From the NCBI GenBank assembly GCA_901456055.1, contig CABDWT010000019.1, forward strand, positions 496,001-560,000: a DNA stretch of 64,000 bases. The letters run 5' to 3'. The stretch's first letter is position 1, and the number at the start of each line of letters is the position of its first letter. This DNA comes from Phytobacter ursingii (GTDB taxonomy: Bacteria > Pseudomonadota > Gammaproteobacteria > Enterobacterales > Enterobacteriaceae). A model generated the notes under the pieces. It had not been told where the DNA came from and ran no database searches. It saw nothing but the letters and a program-made list of their open reading frames with translations. The translations under genes were made by a program, and so were the position numbers. Positions 47,134 through 56,309 of this stretch are shown piece by piece.

Positions 47134-49728
47134 ATGTTTGAAGAATATAAGAAGCATGTCGCTGAGCGCGCAAAAAATGGAATCCCGGCAAAACCATTAA
47201 CCGCTCAACAGGTCAGCGAATTAATTACCCTCCTCGAAAATAAACAATGCGAGGAGCGCGAAGTTTTAATCAATCTGTTAATTAACCAGGTTTCTCCCGG
47301 CGTTGATGCTGCGGCGAAAGTGAAAGCAGAATTCCTTGACCGAATTATCAAAACAAAAACAAGTGAATTCGGCATTACGCCAGAGGACGCTATCACCATT
47401 CTGGGTACCATGCAGGGTGGCTATAATATTCAGCCTCTCATTGATTCATTGGATGATACTGAACTGGCTCAGTTAGCGGCTAATAAACTGAGTCATACTA
47501 TTCTTATCTTTGAAAAGTTTAACGATATCGAGCAAAAAGCCCGTAACGGGAATGTGCATGCAAAAGCGGTTATTGACTCATGGGCGAATGCCGAGTGGTT
47601 TACCGAACGCGCTACGCTTGATGAAAAAATGACGTTGACGGTTTTCAAAGTACCCGGTGAGACCAACACTGATGACCTTTCACCGGCCCCTGAGGCGTGG
47701 TCGCGCCCGGATATTCCCCTGCATGCGCTCTCGATGTTGAGTTCTCCGAGAGAAGGCGTGAACCCTGACCAACTCGGGCAATACGGTCCGCTCTCCCGGA
47801 TACAAGAATTAAAAGCCCGGCAGTATCCGCTTGCTTACGTCGGCGATGTGGTGGGTACCGGCTCTTCCCGAAAATCTGCGACAAACTCCATCCTCTGGCA
47901 TATCGGAAAGGATATTCCCTTCGTACCCAATAAACGCAGCGGGGGCGTTGTCTTGGGTGGAAAAATTGCGCCTATCTTTTTCAATACGCTGGAGGACTCC
48001 GGCGCATTACCTGTTGAAGTGGATGTCTCCGGTTTGTCCACCGGGATGCTGATTGATCTTTATCCGTACAAGGGAGAAATTCGCAACCATCACGATCAGA
48101 CGCTTATTACCTCCTTCCGCCTGAAAACAGAAGTCTTGCTGGATGAAGTCCAGGCGGGGGGGCGCATTCCATTGATCATTGGCCGCAGTTTAACGGCAAG
48201 AGCTCGGGCGTCTTTAGGCCTGCCGGCAACGTCCATTTTCAGGAAAGCTAAAGCGCCTGCGCCATCTTCTGCCGGGTTTACGCTGGCGCAGAAGATGGTG
48301 GGCAGGGCATGCGGCGTTGAAGGTATTCGTCCTGGGCAATATTGTGAACCTAAAATCACCACCGTCGGGTCGCAGGATACAACCGGCGGGATGACACGCG
48401 ATGAACTGACGGACCTTGCATGCTTAGGGTTTTCTGCCGACCTGGTCATGCAGTCGTTTTGCCACACGTCAGCCTATCCAAAACCTGTCGACGTGAATTT
48501 GCATGAAACGCTGCCTCAGTTCATCACCAGCAGAAAAGGCGTGGCGCTGAAACCCGGCGACGGAATTATCCACTCATGGCTTAACCGCATGCTGGTTCCT
48601 GACACGGTGGGTACCGGTGCGGATTCACATACGCGCTTTCCCTTAGGGATCTCATTTCCGGGCGGCTCCGGGCTGGTTGCGTTTGCCGCCGCGACGGGGA
48701 TCATGCCGCTTGATATGCCAGAATCTGTGCTGGTCCGCTTTAAGGGTGAAATGCAAAAAGGCATCACTCTTCGCGATTTGGTGCACGCGATCCCGTACTA
48801 CGCCATTAAACAAGGGTTACTGACCACCGAGAAGAAAAACAAACGCAATATTTTTTCTGGTCGCATTCTGGAAATCGAAGGTTTACAGATGTTGAAGGCT
48901 GAGCAGGCCTTTGAACTGGCGGATGCGTCCGCAGAGCGCTCAGCGGCGGCCTGCGTCCTGCGACTCGAAGAAGAGAACGTTGCCGAATATCTGCGTTCCA
49001 ATGCCACATTGCTGCGCTGGATGATTAGCCAGGGCTATCAGCACGCACCAACCCTTGAAAAACGCATTGCAGAGATCGAAGCATGGCTGGCGAATCCATC
49101 ATTACTCAGCGCTGATGAAAATGCCGAGTACGCCGCCATTATTGACATCGATCTGGCTGAAATTACCGAGCCGATTGTTTGCGCGCCCAATGACCCGGAC
49201 GACGCCCGTTTACTGTCCGAAGTCGCGCGGACGCCGGTACAAGAAGTGTTCATTGGTTCCTGCATGACAAACATTGGTCACTTCCGGGCCGCCGGAAAAT
49301 TGCTGGCGGAGGCAAAAGAGATCCCTGCCCGCCTGTGGATTGCGCCACCCACCAAAATGGATGCCCAACAGCTCTCAAACGAGGGCTATTTTAATAAATT
49401 CATCCGCTCCGGCGCACGGATTGAACCGGCTGGCTGCTCACTTTGTATGGGTAACCAGGCCCGGGTCAAAGAAGGCAGCAGCGTTGTCTCAACATCAACC
49501 CGCAATTTCCCGCACCGTCTTGGTACCGATGCAAACGTCTTCCTGGCGTCGGCTGAACTCAGTGCGATTGCGGCCATGCTGGGGAAAATGCCGACGGTTG
49601 AGCAATACCACTGGCATATGGACAAAATCAATGCCGCACGTGAAGAGACGTATCGTTACTTAAATTTCGATGCGCTGAGTGAGTATCAGTTACCGGAAAA
49701 GCATCGAATTGACGTTATAACGATTTAA
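47134..49728 (+). CDS. AcnB-type aconitate hydratase within the citrate lyase cluster
   Basis: An 864-residue aconitase of the AcnB type, with the N-terminal HEAT-like domain ([20 protein letters not shown]), then the swivel domain, then the two iron-sulfur domains. Cluster cysteines are Cys710 ([10 protein letters not shown]), Cys768 and Cys771 ([12 protein letters not shown]). [19 protein letters not shown] is also conserved. It is full length and should convert cis-aconitate to citrate or isocitrate. Enterics already have acnB elsewhere, so this is probably a second, pathway-specific copy. It could also act on methylaconitate. AGGA lies eight bases before the ATG. Confidence 0.9.
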   Translation: MFEEYKKHVAERAKNGIPAKPLTAQQVSELITLLENKQCEEREVLINLLINQVSPGVDAAAKVKAEFLDRIIKTKTSEFGITPEDAITILGTMQGGYNIQPLIDSLDDTELAQLAANKLSHTILIFEKFNDIEQKARNGNVHAKAVIDSWANAEWFTERATLDEKMTLTVFKVPGETNTDDLSPAPEAWSRPDIPLHALSMLSSPREGVNPDQLGQYGPLSRIQELKARQYPLAYVGDVVGTGSSRKSATNSILWHIGKDIPFVPNKRSGGVVLGGKIAPIFFNTLEDSGALPVEVDVSGLSTGMLIDLYPYKGEIRNHHDQTLITSFRLKTEVLLDEVQAGGRIPLIIGRSLTARARASLGLPATSIFRKAKAPAPSSAGFTLAQKMVGRACGVEGIRPGQYCEPKITTVGSQDTTGGMTRDELTDLACLGFSADLVMQSFCHTSAYPKPVDVNLHETLPQFITSRKGVALKPGDGIIHSWLNRMLVPDTVGTGADSHTRFPLGISFPGGSGLVAFAAATGIMPLDMPESVLVRFKGEMQKGITLRDLVHAIPYYAIKQGLLTTEKKNKRNIFSGRILEIEGLQMLKAEQAFELADASAERSAAACVLRLEEENVAEYLRSNATLLRWMISQGYQHAPTLEKRIAEIEAWLANPSLLSADENAEYAAIIDIDLAEITEPIVCAPNDPDDARLLSEVARTPVQEVFIGSCMTNIGHFRAAGKLLAEAKEIPARLWIAPPTKMDAQQLSNEGYFNKFIRSGARIEPAGCSLCMGNQARVKEGSSVVSTSTRNFPHRLGTDANVFLASAELSAIAAMLGKMPTVEQYHWHMDKINAAREETYRYLNFDALSEYQLPEKHRIDVITI

Positions 49729-49870
49729 TCGTCGCAACAACATGCCTGATTATATCCTTGGGTATGTTTCTCACCTCTCATTAACTGTTTATTTTTTTGA
49801 ATCGGCAGAGGTCTCATTTCCAAATGAGGCCTCTGATATTATCAAAGGAATGGAACACGGATTAATTAAA

Positions 49871-51301
49871 ATGAACACAAGGTTATCAAAAATAGTATTC
49901 CTGGTTTTAATTATATGCCTTTCATTAATGACACCGCCTCCTGATGGTCTTTCCAAAGAGGCCTGGATACTGGCCAGTATTTATCTTGCGGCTATCATCG
50001 GCCTGGTGAGTAAACCTTACCCTGAGCCTGTTATTATCATCGCAGCACTTGCCGCTTCTTGTATTGCCATCACTCACTTTAGCGGTTCAACAATTAAGCC
50101 ACTCGACGTTTTAAATGGTTATTCTTCCGGGACAACCTGGCTGGTATTCAGTGCATTCACGCTCAGTGCCGCTTTTGTATCAACGGGATTAGGGAAGCGC
50201 CTGGCGTACTGGTTTATCTATCAGTTTGGCGGTACCACGCTTGGGCTGGGTTATGTCACCGTATTGCTGGATTTGATCCTTTCCCCTGCCACTCCCTCTA
50301 ACACAGCGCGCGGCGGCGGTATCGTCTTTCCGATTATCAACAGCATTGCCCTGGCATTAAATTCAACACCGAAAGAAAGCCCCTGCAAAGCAGGTCGCTA
50401 TCTCATGGTGAATATCTATATGGTTACAAAAACCACCAGCTATATGTTTTTAACGGCATTTGCCGGTAATGCGCTGGCACTACAGTTAATTTCAGATGTC
50501 TTCCATATCCATATCAGCTGGACAGGATGGGCACTTGCCGGCGCGCCGCCTGGCTTAATCATGCTTTCGGTCATTCCTTATATAACGTATAAAGTAACGA
50601 AGCCAGAGTTAAAGAAAATCAATAATAAAGAGATTGCGTTAAAAGGTTTAAACGAAATAGGCGCTATGAATCGTCGTGAAAAAGGGCTGATAGCCATATT
50701 CATCCTGGCTCTGCTGGGATGGATTTTCTCACGGCAACTGGGACTCAATGAATGCTCTGTGGCTATCATTGCCATGGCATCAGCACTGCTGTTTAATGTG
50801 ATTTGTTGGGATGATGTGTTAAAAAGTAAGGGAGGATGGAATACGCTCATCTGGTATGGTGGAATAATCGGGTTGAGTGGCGTGCTTAGCAAAGCTGGCT
50901 TTTTTAGTTGGCTGGCGAAGTTCCTCTCTGAAAATATTTCGCATATGCATGTCGGAAGCAACGTTATTATTTTTATTGTGTTCCTTAGTATTGTAATTCG
51001 TTACTTATTTGCCTCCGGCGGGGCTTATGTTGCTGCCATGGTTCCTGTATTTGCAACACTAGGTCTGGTTACGGGCGCCGATCCGATAATCCTTTCATTA
51101 GCCATTTTATTTTCTAACTCATACGGTGGCTGTATTACCCATTATGGCGGCGCGGCAGGCCCCATTATTTTTGCCGCCGGCTATAACGATATAAAATCCT
51201 GGTGGCTAACCGGTACGATTGTCGCGCTATTCACGTTTATTACTCATATTGTCGTTGGGTTCCCCTGGTGGGAATACTTAAAAGCGAATGGATTGCTCTA
51301 A
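49871..51301 (+). CDS. DASS-family tricarboxylate/dicarboxylate carrier (CitT/TtdT type)
   Basis: A 476-residue inner membrane carrier with about 12 hydrophobic segments, started at 49871 (MNTRLSKIVFL); the frame is open to 49742 but that part is not membrane-like. LILSPATPSNTARGGGIVFPI and the later SNSYGGCITHYGGAAGPIIF carry the DASS substrate motifs (SNT and a second T/S-rich loop). CitT swaps citrate for succinate; here it may import aconitate or citrate in exchange for a product. Last gene of the cluster, 142 bases after the aconitase. Confidence 0.88.
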   Translation: MNTRLSKIVFLVLIICLSLMTPPPDGLSKEAWILASIYLAAIIGLVSKPYPEPVIIIAALAASCIAITHFSGSTIKPLDVLNGYSSGTTWLVFSAFTLSAAFVSTGLGKRLAYWFIYQFGGTTLGLGYVTVLLDLILSPATPSNTARGGGIVFPIINSIALALNSTPKESPCKAGRYLMVNIYMVTKTTSYMFLTAFAGNALALQLISDVFHIHISWTGWALAGAPPGLIMLSVIPYITYKVTKPELKKINNKEIALKGLNEIGAMNRREKGLIAIFILALLGWIFSRQLGLNECSVAIIAMASALLFNVICWDDVLKSKGGWNTLIWYGGIIGLSGVLSKAGFFSWLAKFLSENISHMHVGSNVIIFIVFLSIVIRYLFASGGAYVAAMVPVFATLGLVTGADPIILSLAILFSNSYGGCITHYGGAAGPIIFAAGYNDIKSWWLTGTIVALFTFITHIVVGFPWWEYLKANGLL

Positions 51302-51500
51302 TGAGAAGCGAGTGATACCTCTGCTTTTGTGTTGTTGATGTTTTATCGTTCTGGTGTATCGGATGGCGCAGGATATTCTCTTTCACGTCTGCTATCGGCG
51401 GGTTGCTGACCGCACACAGGATGCGCTCGGGTCGTCCTGCGGCTCATAAGGCCACGTTTTTATTTGGATCGCCGTTCTGTACTCGTGAGCCCCTGCCGCG

Positions 51501-51538
51501 CCACCCTGTCCGCACCTCTCCCGGCGCGGACAGGGTGG
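51501..51538 (+). terminator. Strong hairpin after the citrate lyase cluster
   Basis: CCACCCTGTCCGC pairs perfectly over 13 bases with GCGGACAGGGTGG around a 12-base loop, followed by TTTG. It lies 200 bases after the DASS stop. Confidence 0.6.
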
Positions 51539-51570
51539 TTTGTCGCATCATTTAAAACCGCATCACAGTC

Positions 51571-51593
51571 GGGCCGGTTCAGTTTGCCGGCCC
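51571..51593 (+). terminator. Second hairpin with short T run
   Basis: GGGCCGG and CCGGCCC frame a nine-base loop, followed by TTTAT. It could back up the first hairpin. Confidence 0.45.
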
Positions 51594-51795
51594 TTTATCG
51601 TGGTTGATTACCACTCGCAGTAAGCCTGGAGAAGTCTGTGCCAGCAACCCTCTTTCTTCATCAATGCCGCGCTTATTATTAACACGCTAACGCTGTACAT
51701 ACCGTTACACAGCAATGCTCATCTTTTTAGATGCACCTGGTATAGAATGTCAAAGATGATAGATTGGAATAAAGTCCAAATACCCATTGTGTCAA

Positions 51796-51813
51796 TTGTT
51801 GTCTATTTGTTGT
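51796..51813 (+). promoter_or_regulatory. Direct repeat upstream of dlt, response-regulator type
   Basis: TTGTTGT, four bases, TTGTTGT: two exact copies with an 11-base period, as in sites for OmpR-family regulators such as PhoP (TGTTTA-N5-TGTTTA). The match to PhoP itself is only partial. An inverted CAACAA follows at about 51827. Confidence 0.4.
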
Positions 51814-51872
51814 AACGCTAAGAATCAACAAATTTTAAACAAGTTAATGTCATGTAGTCTTACTTTTTTATA

Positions 51873-53018
51873 ATGATAATGAAAATCAAAAATACTCTCT
51901 GCCTACATATCCTGATGGCTCTCCTCGCCATCCTGGTCCTGAGCGTTCACCCGGTGGTGACGAGCTTTGATCCGCCGCTTAAATTCCAGCCGATGATTAA
52001 ATCGATGGAAGGCACACCAAAAGAGCAAGCAGAAAAAATAGCCACCATTTCCCATGCATTACAAGGGAATGCGATTTTCTTTATCGGAGCGTCAGAAGTT
52101 TCTACTTCCGAAAATGAACATTACGCTGCCTATAATTACTTCAATAAGCAATTGCACAGACCTTTAGTGGCATATGGCGATAGTTATGTCGACGACGTCA
52201 CACAATTTTTACTGTTCTCCCGTTTTAAAGACAGCCTTAACGCAAACAGTAAAGTGGTGTTGCTCCTTGCCCCGGATAGCTTTTATTCAAACGGGCTTCC
52301 GCCAGCAATCTTTGCGGATAATTTCCCGGCTTCAATTTTCGATCCATTAATGAAAGATAAGCAGGCTCGTCCTTTGCTGGTCAATTACTTAAAGCATATT
52401 GAAGCGGACGATATCAGCCATTTGAGTTTTGGCGAAATGGCCATTTATGGCTGGCACCCTGACCTGATCTGGGAAGAAGTGAGCTATCAGTTTGCCAACT
52501 TCTGCACAATGATAAAAAACGACTGGCTGGACCTGCTCAATATTGAACCACAGCCCGCCGCGCAACCCTGGCCCGCACAGCCTGCCAGCATAACAATGCC
52601 CGACTGGGATCAAGAGCTGGCTAATGCCCGCGAGCTAAACAAAGCGCGCAAACAAAGCGCAGCCACAATGTGGATGGATAAGACGGTCTATGAGGCCGGG
52701 GATACCCCCGAGCAGTGGGATGACACACCTGTTGTACCGAATCAAATCGACGTTTTCCGCGCGACCATCAAGCTTTTGAAAGAGCGTCATGTCCAGGTGA
52801 TTGCGATTGTTGACCCGATTAACCCGTGGGCGCTAACGAATACCAATACCTTTCAGCCGGTTGACAAGCAAATTCAGGCGATCCTGACCGAAAACCAGGT
52901 GCCTTATTTAGATATGTATGCGATGCCGTATCAAAACGGCTGGAACTGGGATCGTCTGCACCCATCAGAAATTGCATGGGTACCTATGGTTCGCTTTATC
53001 GCGGAGAACTTTAAATGA
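51873..53018 (+). CDS. dltD: DltD-like D-alanine transfer protein
   Basis: A 381-residue membrane-anchored SGNH-type hydrolase/acyltransferase. An N-terminal hydrophobic segment (HILMALLAILVLSVHPVV) is followed by an extracytoplasmic domain with the nucleophile in FFIGASEVSTSE and the Asp-x-x-His pair in WNWDRLHPSEIAW. DltD carries out the last step of polymer D-alanylation outside the membrane. The start may be 51873 or 51879; no good ribosome site is visible, and TATAAT overlaps the first ATG. First gene of a dltD-X-B-A-C operon. Confidence 0.85.
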   Translation: MIMKIKNTLCLHILMALLAILVLSVHPVVTSFDPPLKFQPMIKSMEGTPKEQAEKIATISHALQGNAIFFIGASEVSTSENEHYAAYNYFNKQLHRPLVAYGDSYVDDVTQFLLFSRFKDSLNANSKVVLLLAPDSFYSNGLPPAIFADNFPASIFDPLMKDKQARPLLVNYLKHIEADDISHLSFGEMAIYGWHPDLIWEEVSYQFANFCTMIKNDWLDLLNIEPQPAAQPWPAQPASITMPDWDQELANARELNKARKQSAATMWMDKTVYEAGDTPEQWDDTPVVPNQIDVFRATIKLLKERHVQVIAIVDPINPWALTNTNTFQPVDKQIQAILTENQVPYLDMYAMPYQNGWNWDRLHPSEIAWVPMVRFIAENFK

Positions 53019-53137
53019 TGAAAACCGCCATTCGCCTGTTTGTCCTTTATCTCCTGCTGGCGATAACGATTGTCGCGTGGACCTCCGTGGATGACAGCAT
53101 GAGTTTGCAATTGCATTTTGAATATCAAAAGTTCTGA
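53015..53137 (+). CDS. dltX: DltX-like small membrane protein
   Basis: A 40-residue frame, easily missed: a basic start (MMKTAIRLF), one membrane helix (VLYLLLAITIVAW), and a short tail ending FEYQKF. Gram-positive DltX proteins are about 50 residues with one helix and a C-terminal FxYxxF motif, for example FIYNEF; the tail here fits exactly. The C-terminal end of DltX is thought to carry D-alanine from DltB to the outside. The start overlaps the dltD stop (ATGA), and dltB follows nine bases later. Confidence 0.8.
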   Translation: MMKTAIRLFVLYLLLAITIVAWTSVDDSMSLQLHFEYQKF

Positions 53138-53146
53138 GGACGAATA

Positions 53147-54265
53147 ATGTACAGCTCAGGCATGTTTTTCTTCTATTTGTTCTCATCAGCGCTGGTGTTT
53201 GCGCTGGTTAATCGCGTATTGCATCACCGACTGACCTATATATCCGCTTTTTCCGTGCTGGCGGCATTAGGCTGGGGCTATATCTTCGAAGGCGACTATA
53301 TTGTTCCGGCGGCAGTATTTTTCAGTTTTTATATTCTTGTCACATTAAAAGAGAAAGGTTGGTTAAAAACCTGGCAGGCGGTCACATTAACGTTGCTGCC
53401 GCTGTTTCTGGTGAAATTACACCTGAACAACCACTGGGGTATGATCGGGCTCTCTTTTATGACCTTCCGCGCCATCGATGTGCTGCTTTATCGCAGTAAG
53501 AAAGATGGTCAGAACTTCCTGCACTATTTCTGCTACCTGTTTATGCCGTTTATTATCCTGGCTGGCCCGATGTACCGCTGGCGTACCTGGATGACGGATA
53601 TCAATAAGCCGGTTTTCACGCTGACGCGTGAGCAGTTTTTAGGGGCCTTAGAGCAAATTATTACCGGGATCATCCAGAAATTTTTATTCGCTATGTTGGT
53701 CGATACCCTGGTCGTTCAACCGTGGAGCCATGAGGCGTTTACGTTGAAAGTAGGCGTAGTGATGTCGATTGCCTATAGCGCCTACCTCTACTTTGATTTT
53801 GCTGGCTACAGCAACATGGCTATCGGGGCTGGCCGCTTATTTGGCCTGAACATTCCGGCAAACTTTAATATGCCGATTCTGGCGAAAACCCCACAGGACT
53901 TCTGGCGCCGTTTCCATATCAGCCTCTCTGAATGGCTGAGGGATGTGGTTTTTATGCCGATTTATATGAATTTGATGAAGCACAATTTTTTCCGTCAGAA
54001 CAAAACGCTGGCGCAAAATATTGGCATCTTCTGCACCCTGTTTTGTATGGGGGCATGGAATGGACTCGAACGACATTATGTCATTAGCGGCGCGCTGTTT
54101 GGCGCCATTTCCGTTGTTCACAACATGCTGCAATGGTTTGCCAAACGCCATCCGGCTTTGAGCAACGGGCTTCAACATCCGGTTTCTGTGTTTATGGGAC
54201 GAATCTTGACGCTGGGAAGCGCCGCGGCCTCCCTTTACATCTTTAGTGGAATGTCACCCTTATGA
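53147..54265 (+). CDS. dltB: DltB-like MBOAT D-alanine transferase
   Basis: A 372-residue membrane-bound O-acyltransferase with about ten hydrophobic segments. The MBOAT histidines are His257 in DFWRRFHISLSEWLRD and His310 in AWNGLERHYVISGALFG; YFDFAGYSNMAIGAGRLFG is the helix before the first. DltB takes D-alanine from DltC in the cytoplasm and passes it across the membrane. GAGG lies seven bases before the ATG, and the stop overlaps dltA in ATGA. Confidence 0.93.
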   Translation: MYSSGMFFFYLFSSALVFALVNRVLHHRLTYISAFSVLAALGWGYIFEGDYIVPAAVFFSFYILVTLKEKGWLKTWQAVTLTLLPLFLVKLHLNNHWGMIGLSFMTFRAIDVLLYRSKKDGQNFLHYFCYLFMPFIILAGPMYRWRTWMTDINKPVFTLTREQFLGALEQIITGIIQKFLFAMLVDTLVVQPWSHEAFTLKVGVVMSIAYSAYLYFDFAGYSNMAIGAGRLFGLNIPANFNMPILAKTPQDFWRRFHISLSEWLRDVVFMPIYMNLMKHNFFRQNKTLAQNIGIFCTLFCMGAWNGLERHYVISGALFGAISVVHNMLQWFAKRHPALSNGLQHPVSVFMGRILTLGSAAASLYIFSGMSPL

Positions 54266-55695
54266 AAAATGACTCCGAGCTTCTGGAACTGCAAGACTTC
54301 TTGCGTGCGGCATTACGCGATCCCGCGTCCCCTCAGCAACTGGCGATCAGCGGTAGCGATGAAGCCATCACCTGGCAACAGCTGTCCGTCGCGGTCACTG
54401 ACTGGGCGCAACGTTATCAACAATGCAACCAGCCTGCCGGTACGCCGGTGGTGCTCTACGGACACCAACAGGCAGAATTTGCCGTCGCGTTGTATAGCTG
54501 CCTGTTGCATAACATTCCGTACATTCCGGTGGACTGCATCTATCCGCAGGAGCGTCTCAAAGAGATTTGCCAGCTCGCCAATGCCCCCTTCTATTATGAT
54601 GTGGCCGCGAAACAATTCATCGCGACCGGTGTGACGGGCCAGGTACTTGCCGAGCAGGACCTCGCTTACATCATGTTCACCTCCGGCAGCACCGGAAAAC
54701 CGAAAGGGGTGCAGATCGGACGGGAAAGCGTATGGCATTTCATGAAGTGGGTAAGTCAGGACTTTTCCTTGCCGGAAAAACCGGTGCTGATGAACCACGC
54801 CGTGTTCAGCTTCGATCTCTCGCTGATCCCCCTGCTGGCAAATCTGGCTACAGGCGGTCACATTGTGCTGAACGCGAAAGAAGATATCGCGGCGGAAAAC
54901 TGGCTGGATCGCCTGAAAGCGAACGAGGTTTCCGTCTGGGTTTCTACCCCCTCTTTCGCCTATCAGCGCCTGCTGTCGCCGCAGTTTAATAGCGAGTATC
55001 TGCCTGAACTGAATGTTTTTATCTTCATCGGTGAAGTATTAAATAAAGCGCTGGTAAAACAGTTACGCCGCCGTTTCCCGCAGGCCAAAATTCTTAATTC
55101 CTATGGCCCGACTGAAGCGACTATCGCCACTACGGTGGTCGAAATTACCGATGACATTCTCAATAACGACAACCCGCTGCTGCCCGTTGGCGTGATGATG
55201 CCGGAAACCCGCATGGAAATTACCGCCGATGGCGAGCTGATTATCTGGGGGAAAAACGTGATGCGCGGCTATCTCGGCCTGCCGCAGGAAAACGCGGCAA
55301 AACTGCTGCGACGCGAAGGTGAAGAATATCGCGGTTACAGAACCGGCGATCTGGGCTACGAAGACGGTCTTATTTATTGTCAGGGCCGCAACGATAGCCA
55401 GATCAAACTGAATGGTTACCGTATTGAAATCAACGAGATTGAAAACCGCCTGCTGGCGATGTCCGGCATCAGTGAAGCGGTTGTGCTGCCGCTGATGAAA
55501 TCATGCGGAAGCGTGCTGCGTATTGCGGCGTTCTGCGTGACGGATCTGGCGCCGGAGGTGATCAAAACATCCTTGTCGAAAGTGATCCCCCATTACATGG
55601 TGCCGTCACAAATTATTATTAAAGATGCATTGCCGCTTAATCCGAACGGCAAAATCGATCGTAAATTGCTGGACACCCATGCCCGCACGAATTAA
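54262..55695 (+). CDS. dltA: D-alanine--carrier protein ligase
   Basis: A 477-residue adenylating enzyme that activates D-alanine with ATP and loads it on DltC. The phosphate loop is YIMFTSGSTGKPKGVQIG; NSYGPTEATIATTVVEIT, GYRTGDLGYEDGLIYCQGR and the C-terminal lysine in NPNGKIDRKLL complete the AMP-forming set. Its length is typical of Gram-positive DltA. Coupled to dltB by a four-base overlap. Confidence 0.95.
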   Translation: MKNDSELLELQDFLRAALRDPASPQQLAISGSDEAITWQQLSVAVTDWAQRYQQCNQPAGTPVVLYGHQQAEFAVALYSCLLHNIPYIPVDCIYPQERLKEICQLANAPFYYDVAAKQFIATGVTGQVLAEQDLAYIMFTSGSTGKPKGVQIGRESVWHFMKWVSQDFSLPEKPVLMNHAVFSFDLSLIPLLANLATGGHIVLNAKEDIAAENWLDRLKANEVSVWVSTPSFAYQRLLSPQFNSEYLPELNVFIFIGEVLNKALVKQLRRRFPQAKILNSYGPTEATIATTVVEITDDILNNDNPLLPVGVMMPETRMEITADGELIIWGKNVMRGYLGLPQENAAKLLRREGEEYRGYRTGDLGYEDGLIYCQGRNDSQIKLNGYRIEINEIENRLLAMSGISEAVVLPLMKSCGSVLRIAAFCVTDLAPEVIKTSLSKVIPHYMVPSQIIIKDALPLNPNGKIDRKLLDTHARTN

Positions 55696-55712
55696 TTAGC
55701 CAGGAAATTATT

Positions 55713-55931
55713 ATGGAACAAGAAATTCTCGCCCTGTTTGAAAAAGTGTTATCCCGCAAAGTGGGCTTTCACGATGAACTGATTGAATCAGACATTCTCG
55801 ATTCAATTCTGGCGGTCGATCTGGTGCTGGAAGTGCAGGACGTTTACGGCTGCATGATCCCGCCGACCGAAGTCGCCACCGTGCTGAAAACCCCTGCGGA
55901 TTTGGCGCGTTACATTGAAGAAAACCGTTAA
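55713..55931 (+). CDS. dltC: D-alanyl carrier protein
   Basis: A 72-residue acyl carrier protein. Ser31 in ESDILDSILAVDLVLEVQD takes the phosphopantetheine arm. The rest (DVYGCMIPPTEVATVLKTPADLARYI) is the usual four-helix pattern. It shuttles activated D-alanine from DltA to DltB. Last gene of the operon, closed by a strong terminator 27 bases on. Confidence 0.93.
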   Translation: MEQEILALFEKVLSRKVGFHDELIESDILDSILAVDLVLEVQDVYGCMIPPTEVATVLKTPADLARYIEENR

Positions 55932-55957
55932 TCGTCTTTGGCGTTAATGGTGTTGTG

Positions 55958-55986
55958 AAAACCCTGAATGGTTTCATTCAGGGTTT
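55958..55986 (+). terminator. Intrinsic terminator of the dlt operon
   Basis: AAACCCTGAATG pairs over 12 bases with CATTCAGGGTTT around a GTTT loop and runs into a T stretch. Confidence 0.9.
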
Positions 55987-56309
55987 TTCTTACCACACTT
56001 TCTCCCCTACCAGACCTCCCCCATTTCGCTTTTTATTTCGCAACTTTAGTCGTACTAAAAATATTATTGTGATCGCGCTCATATTTATGCTTATTGAATT
56101 AAAGCCCTCAACTGAAACGCTTAAAATAATTCTTTATTTACCAATTAGTTAATTTCTTTATAACAAAAAAAGAACATCTGAAATATATATATCGTTTTTA
56201 TCGATTAATTTCTTTTTTTTAATTTCCGATAAAAGATATAGCGCGGTTTGATACATCAGGGTTGCCGACGCTAAACCAGCCATATAAAACAACAACAGGT
56301 TAGCATGCT
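55987..56309. other. A+T-rich intergenic region before chemoreceptor
   Basis: The stretch has no gene. Its only feature is a sigma-28-like promoter at 56206-56232. Confidence 0.5.
56206..56232 (+). promoter_or_regulatory. Possible sigma-28 (FliA) promoter
   Basis: TAATTTCT, 11 bases, TCCGATAA. The -10 matches the FliA consensus GCCGATAA at seven of eight positions, the -35 matches TAAAGTTT at five of eight, and the spacing is right. It lies 78 bases before a chemoreceptor start. Confidence 0.55.

Larger units (their letters stand above)
51302..51872. other. Intergenic region between the citrate lyase cluster and dlt
   Basis: The first half holds two G+C-rich hairpins (51501-51538, 51571-51593), probably ending the upstream transcript. 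The last 100 bases are A+T-rich and hold a direct repeat at 51796-51813. No gene was found. Confidence 0.5.
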
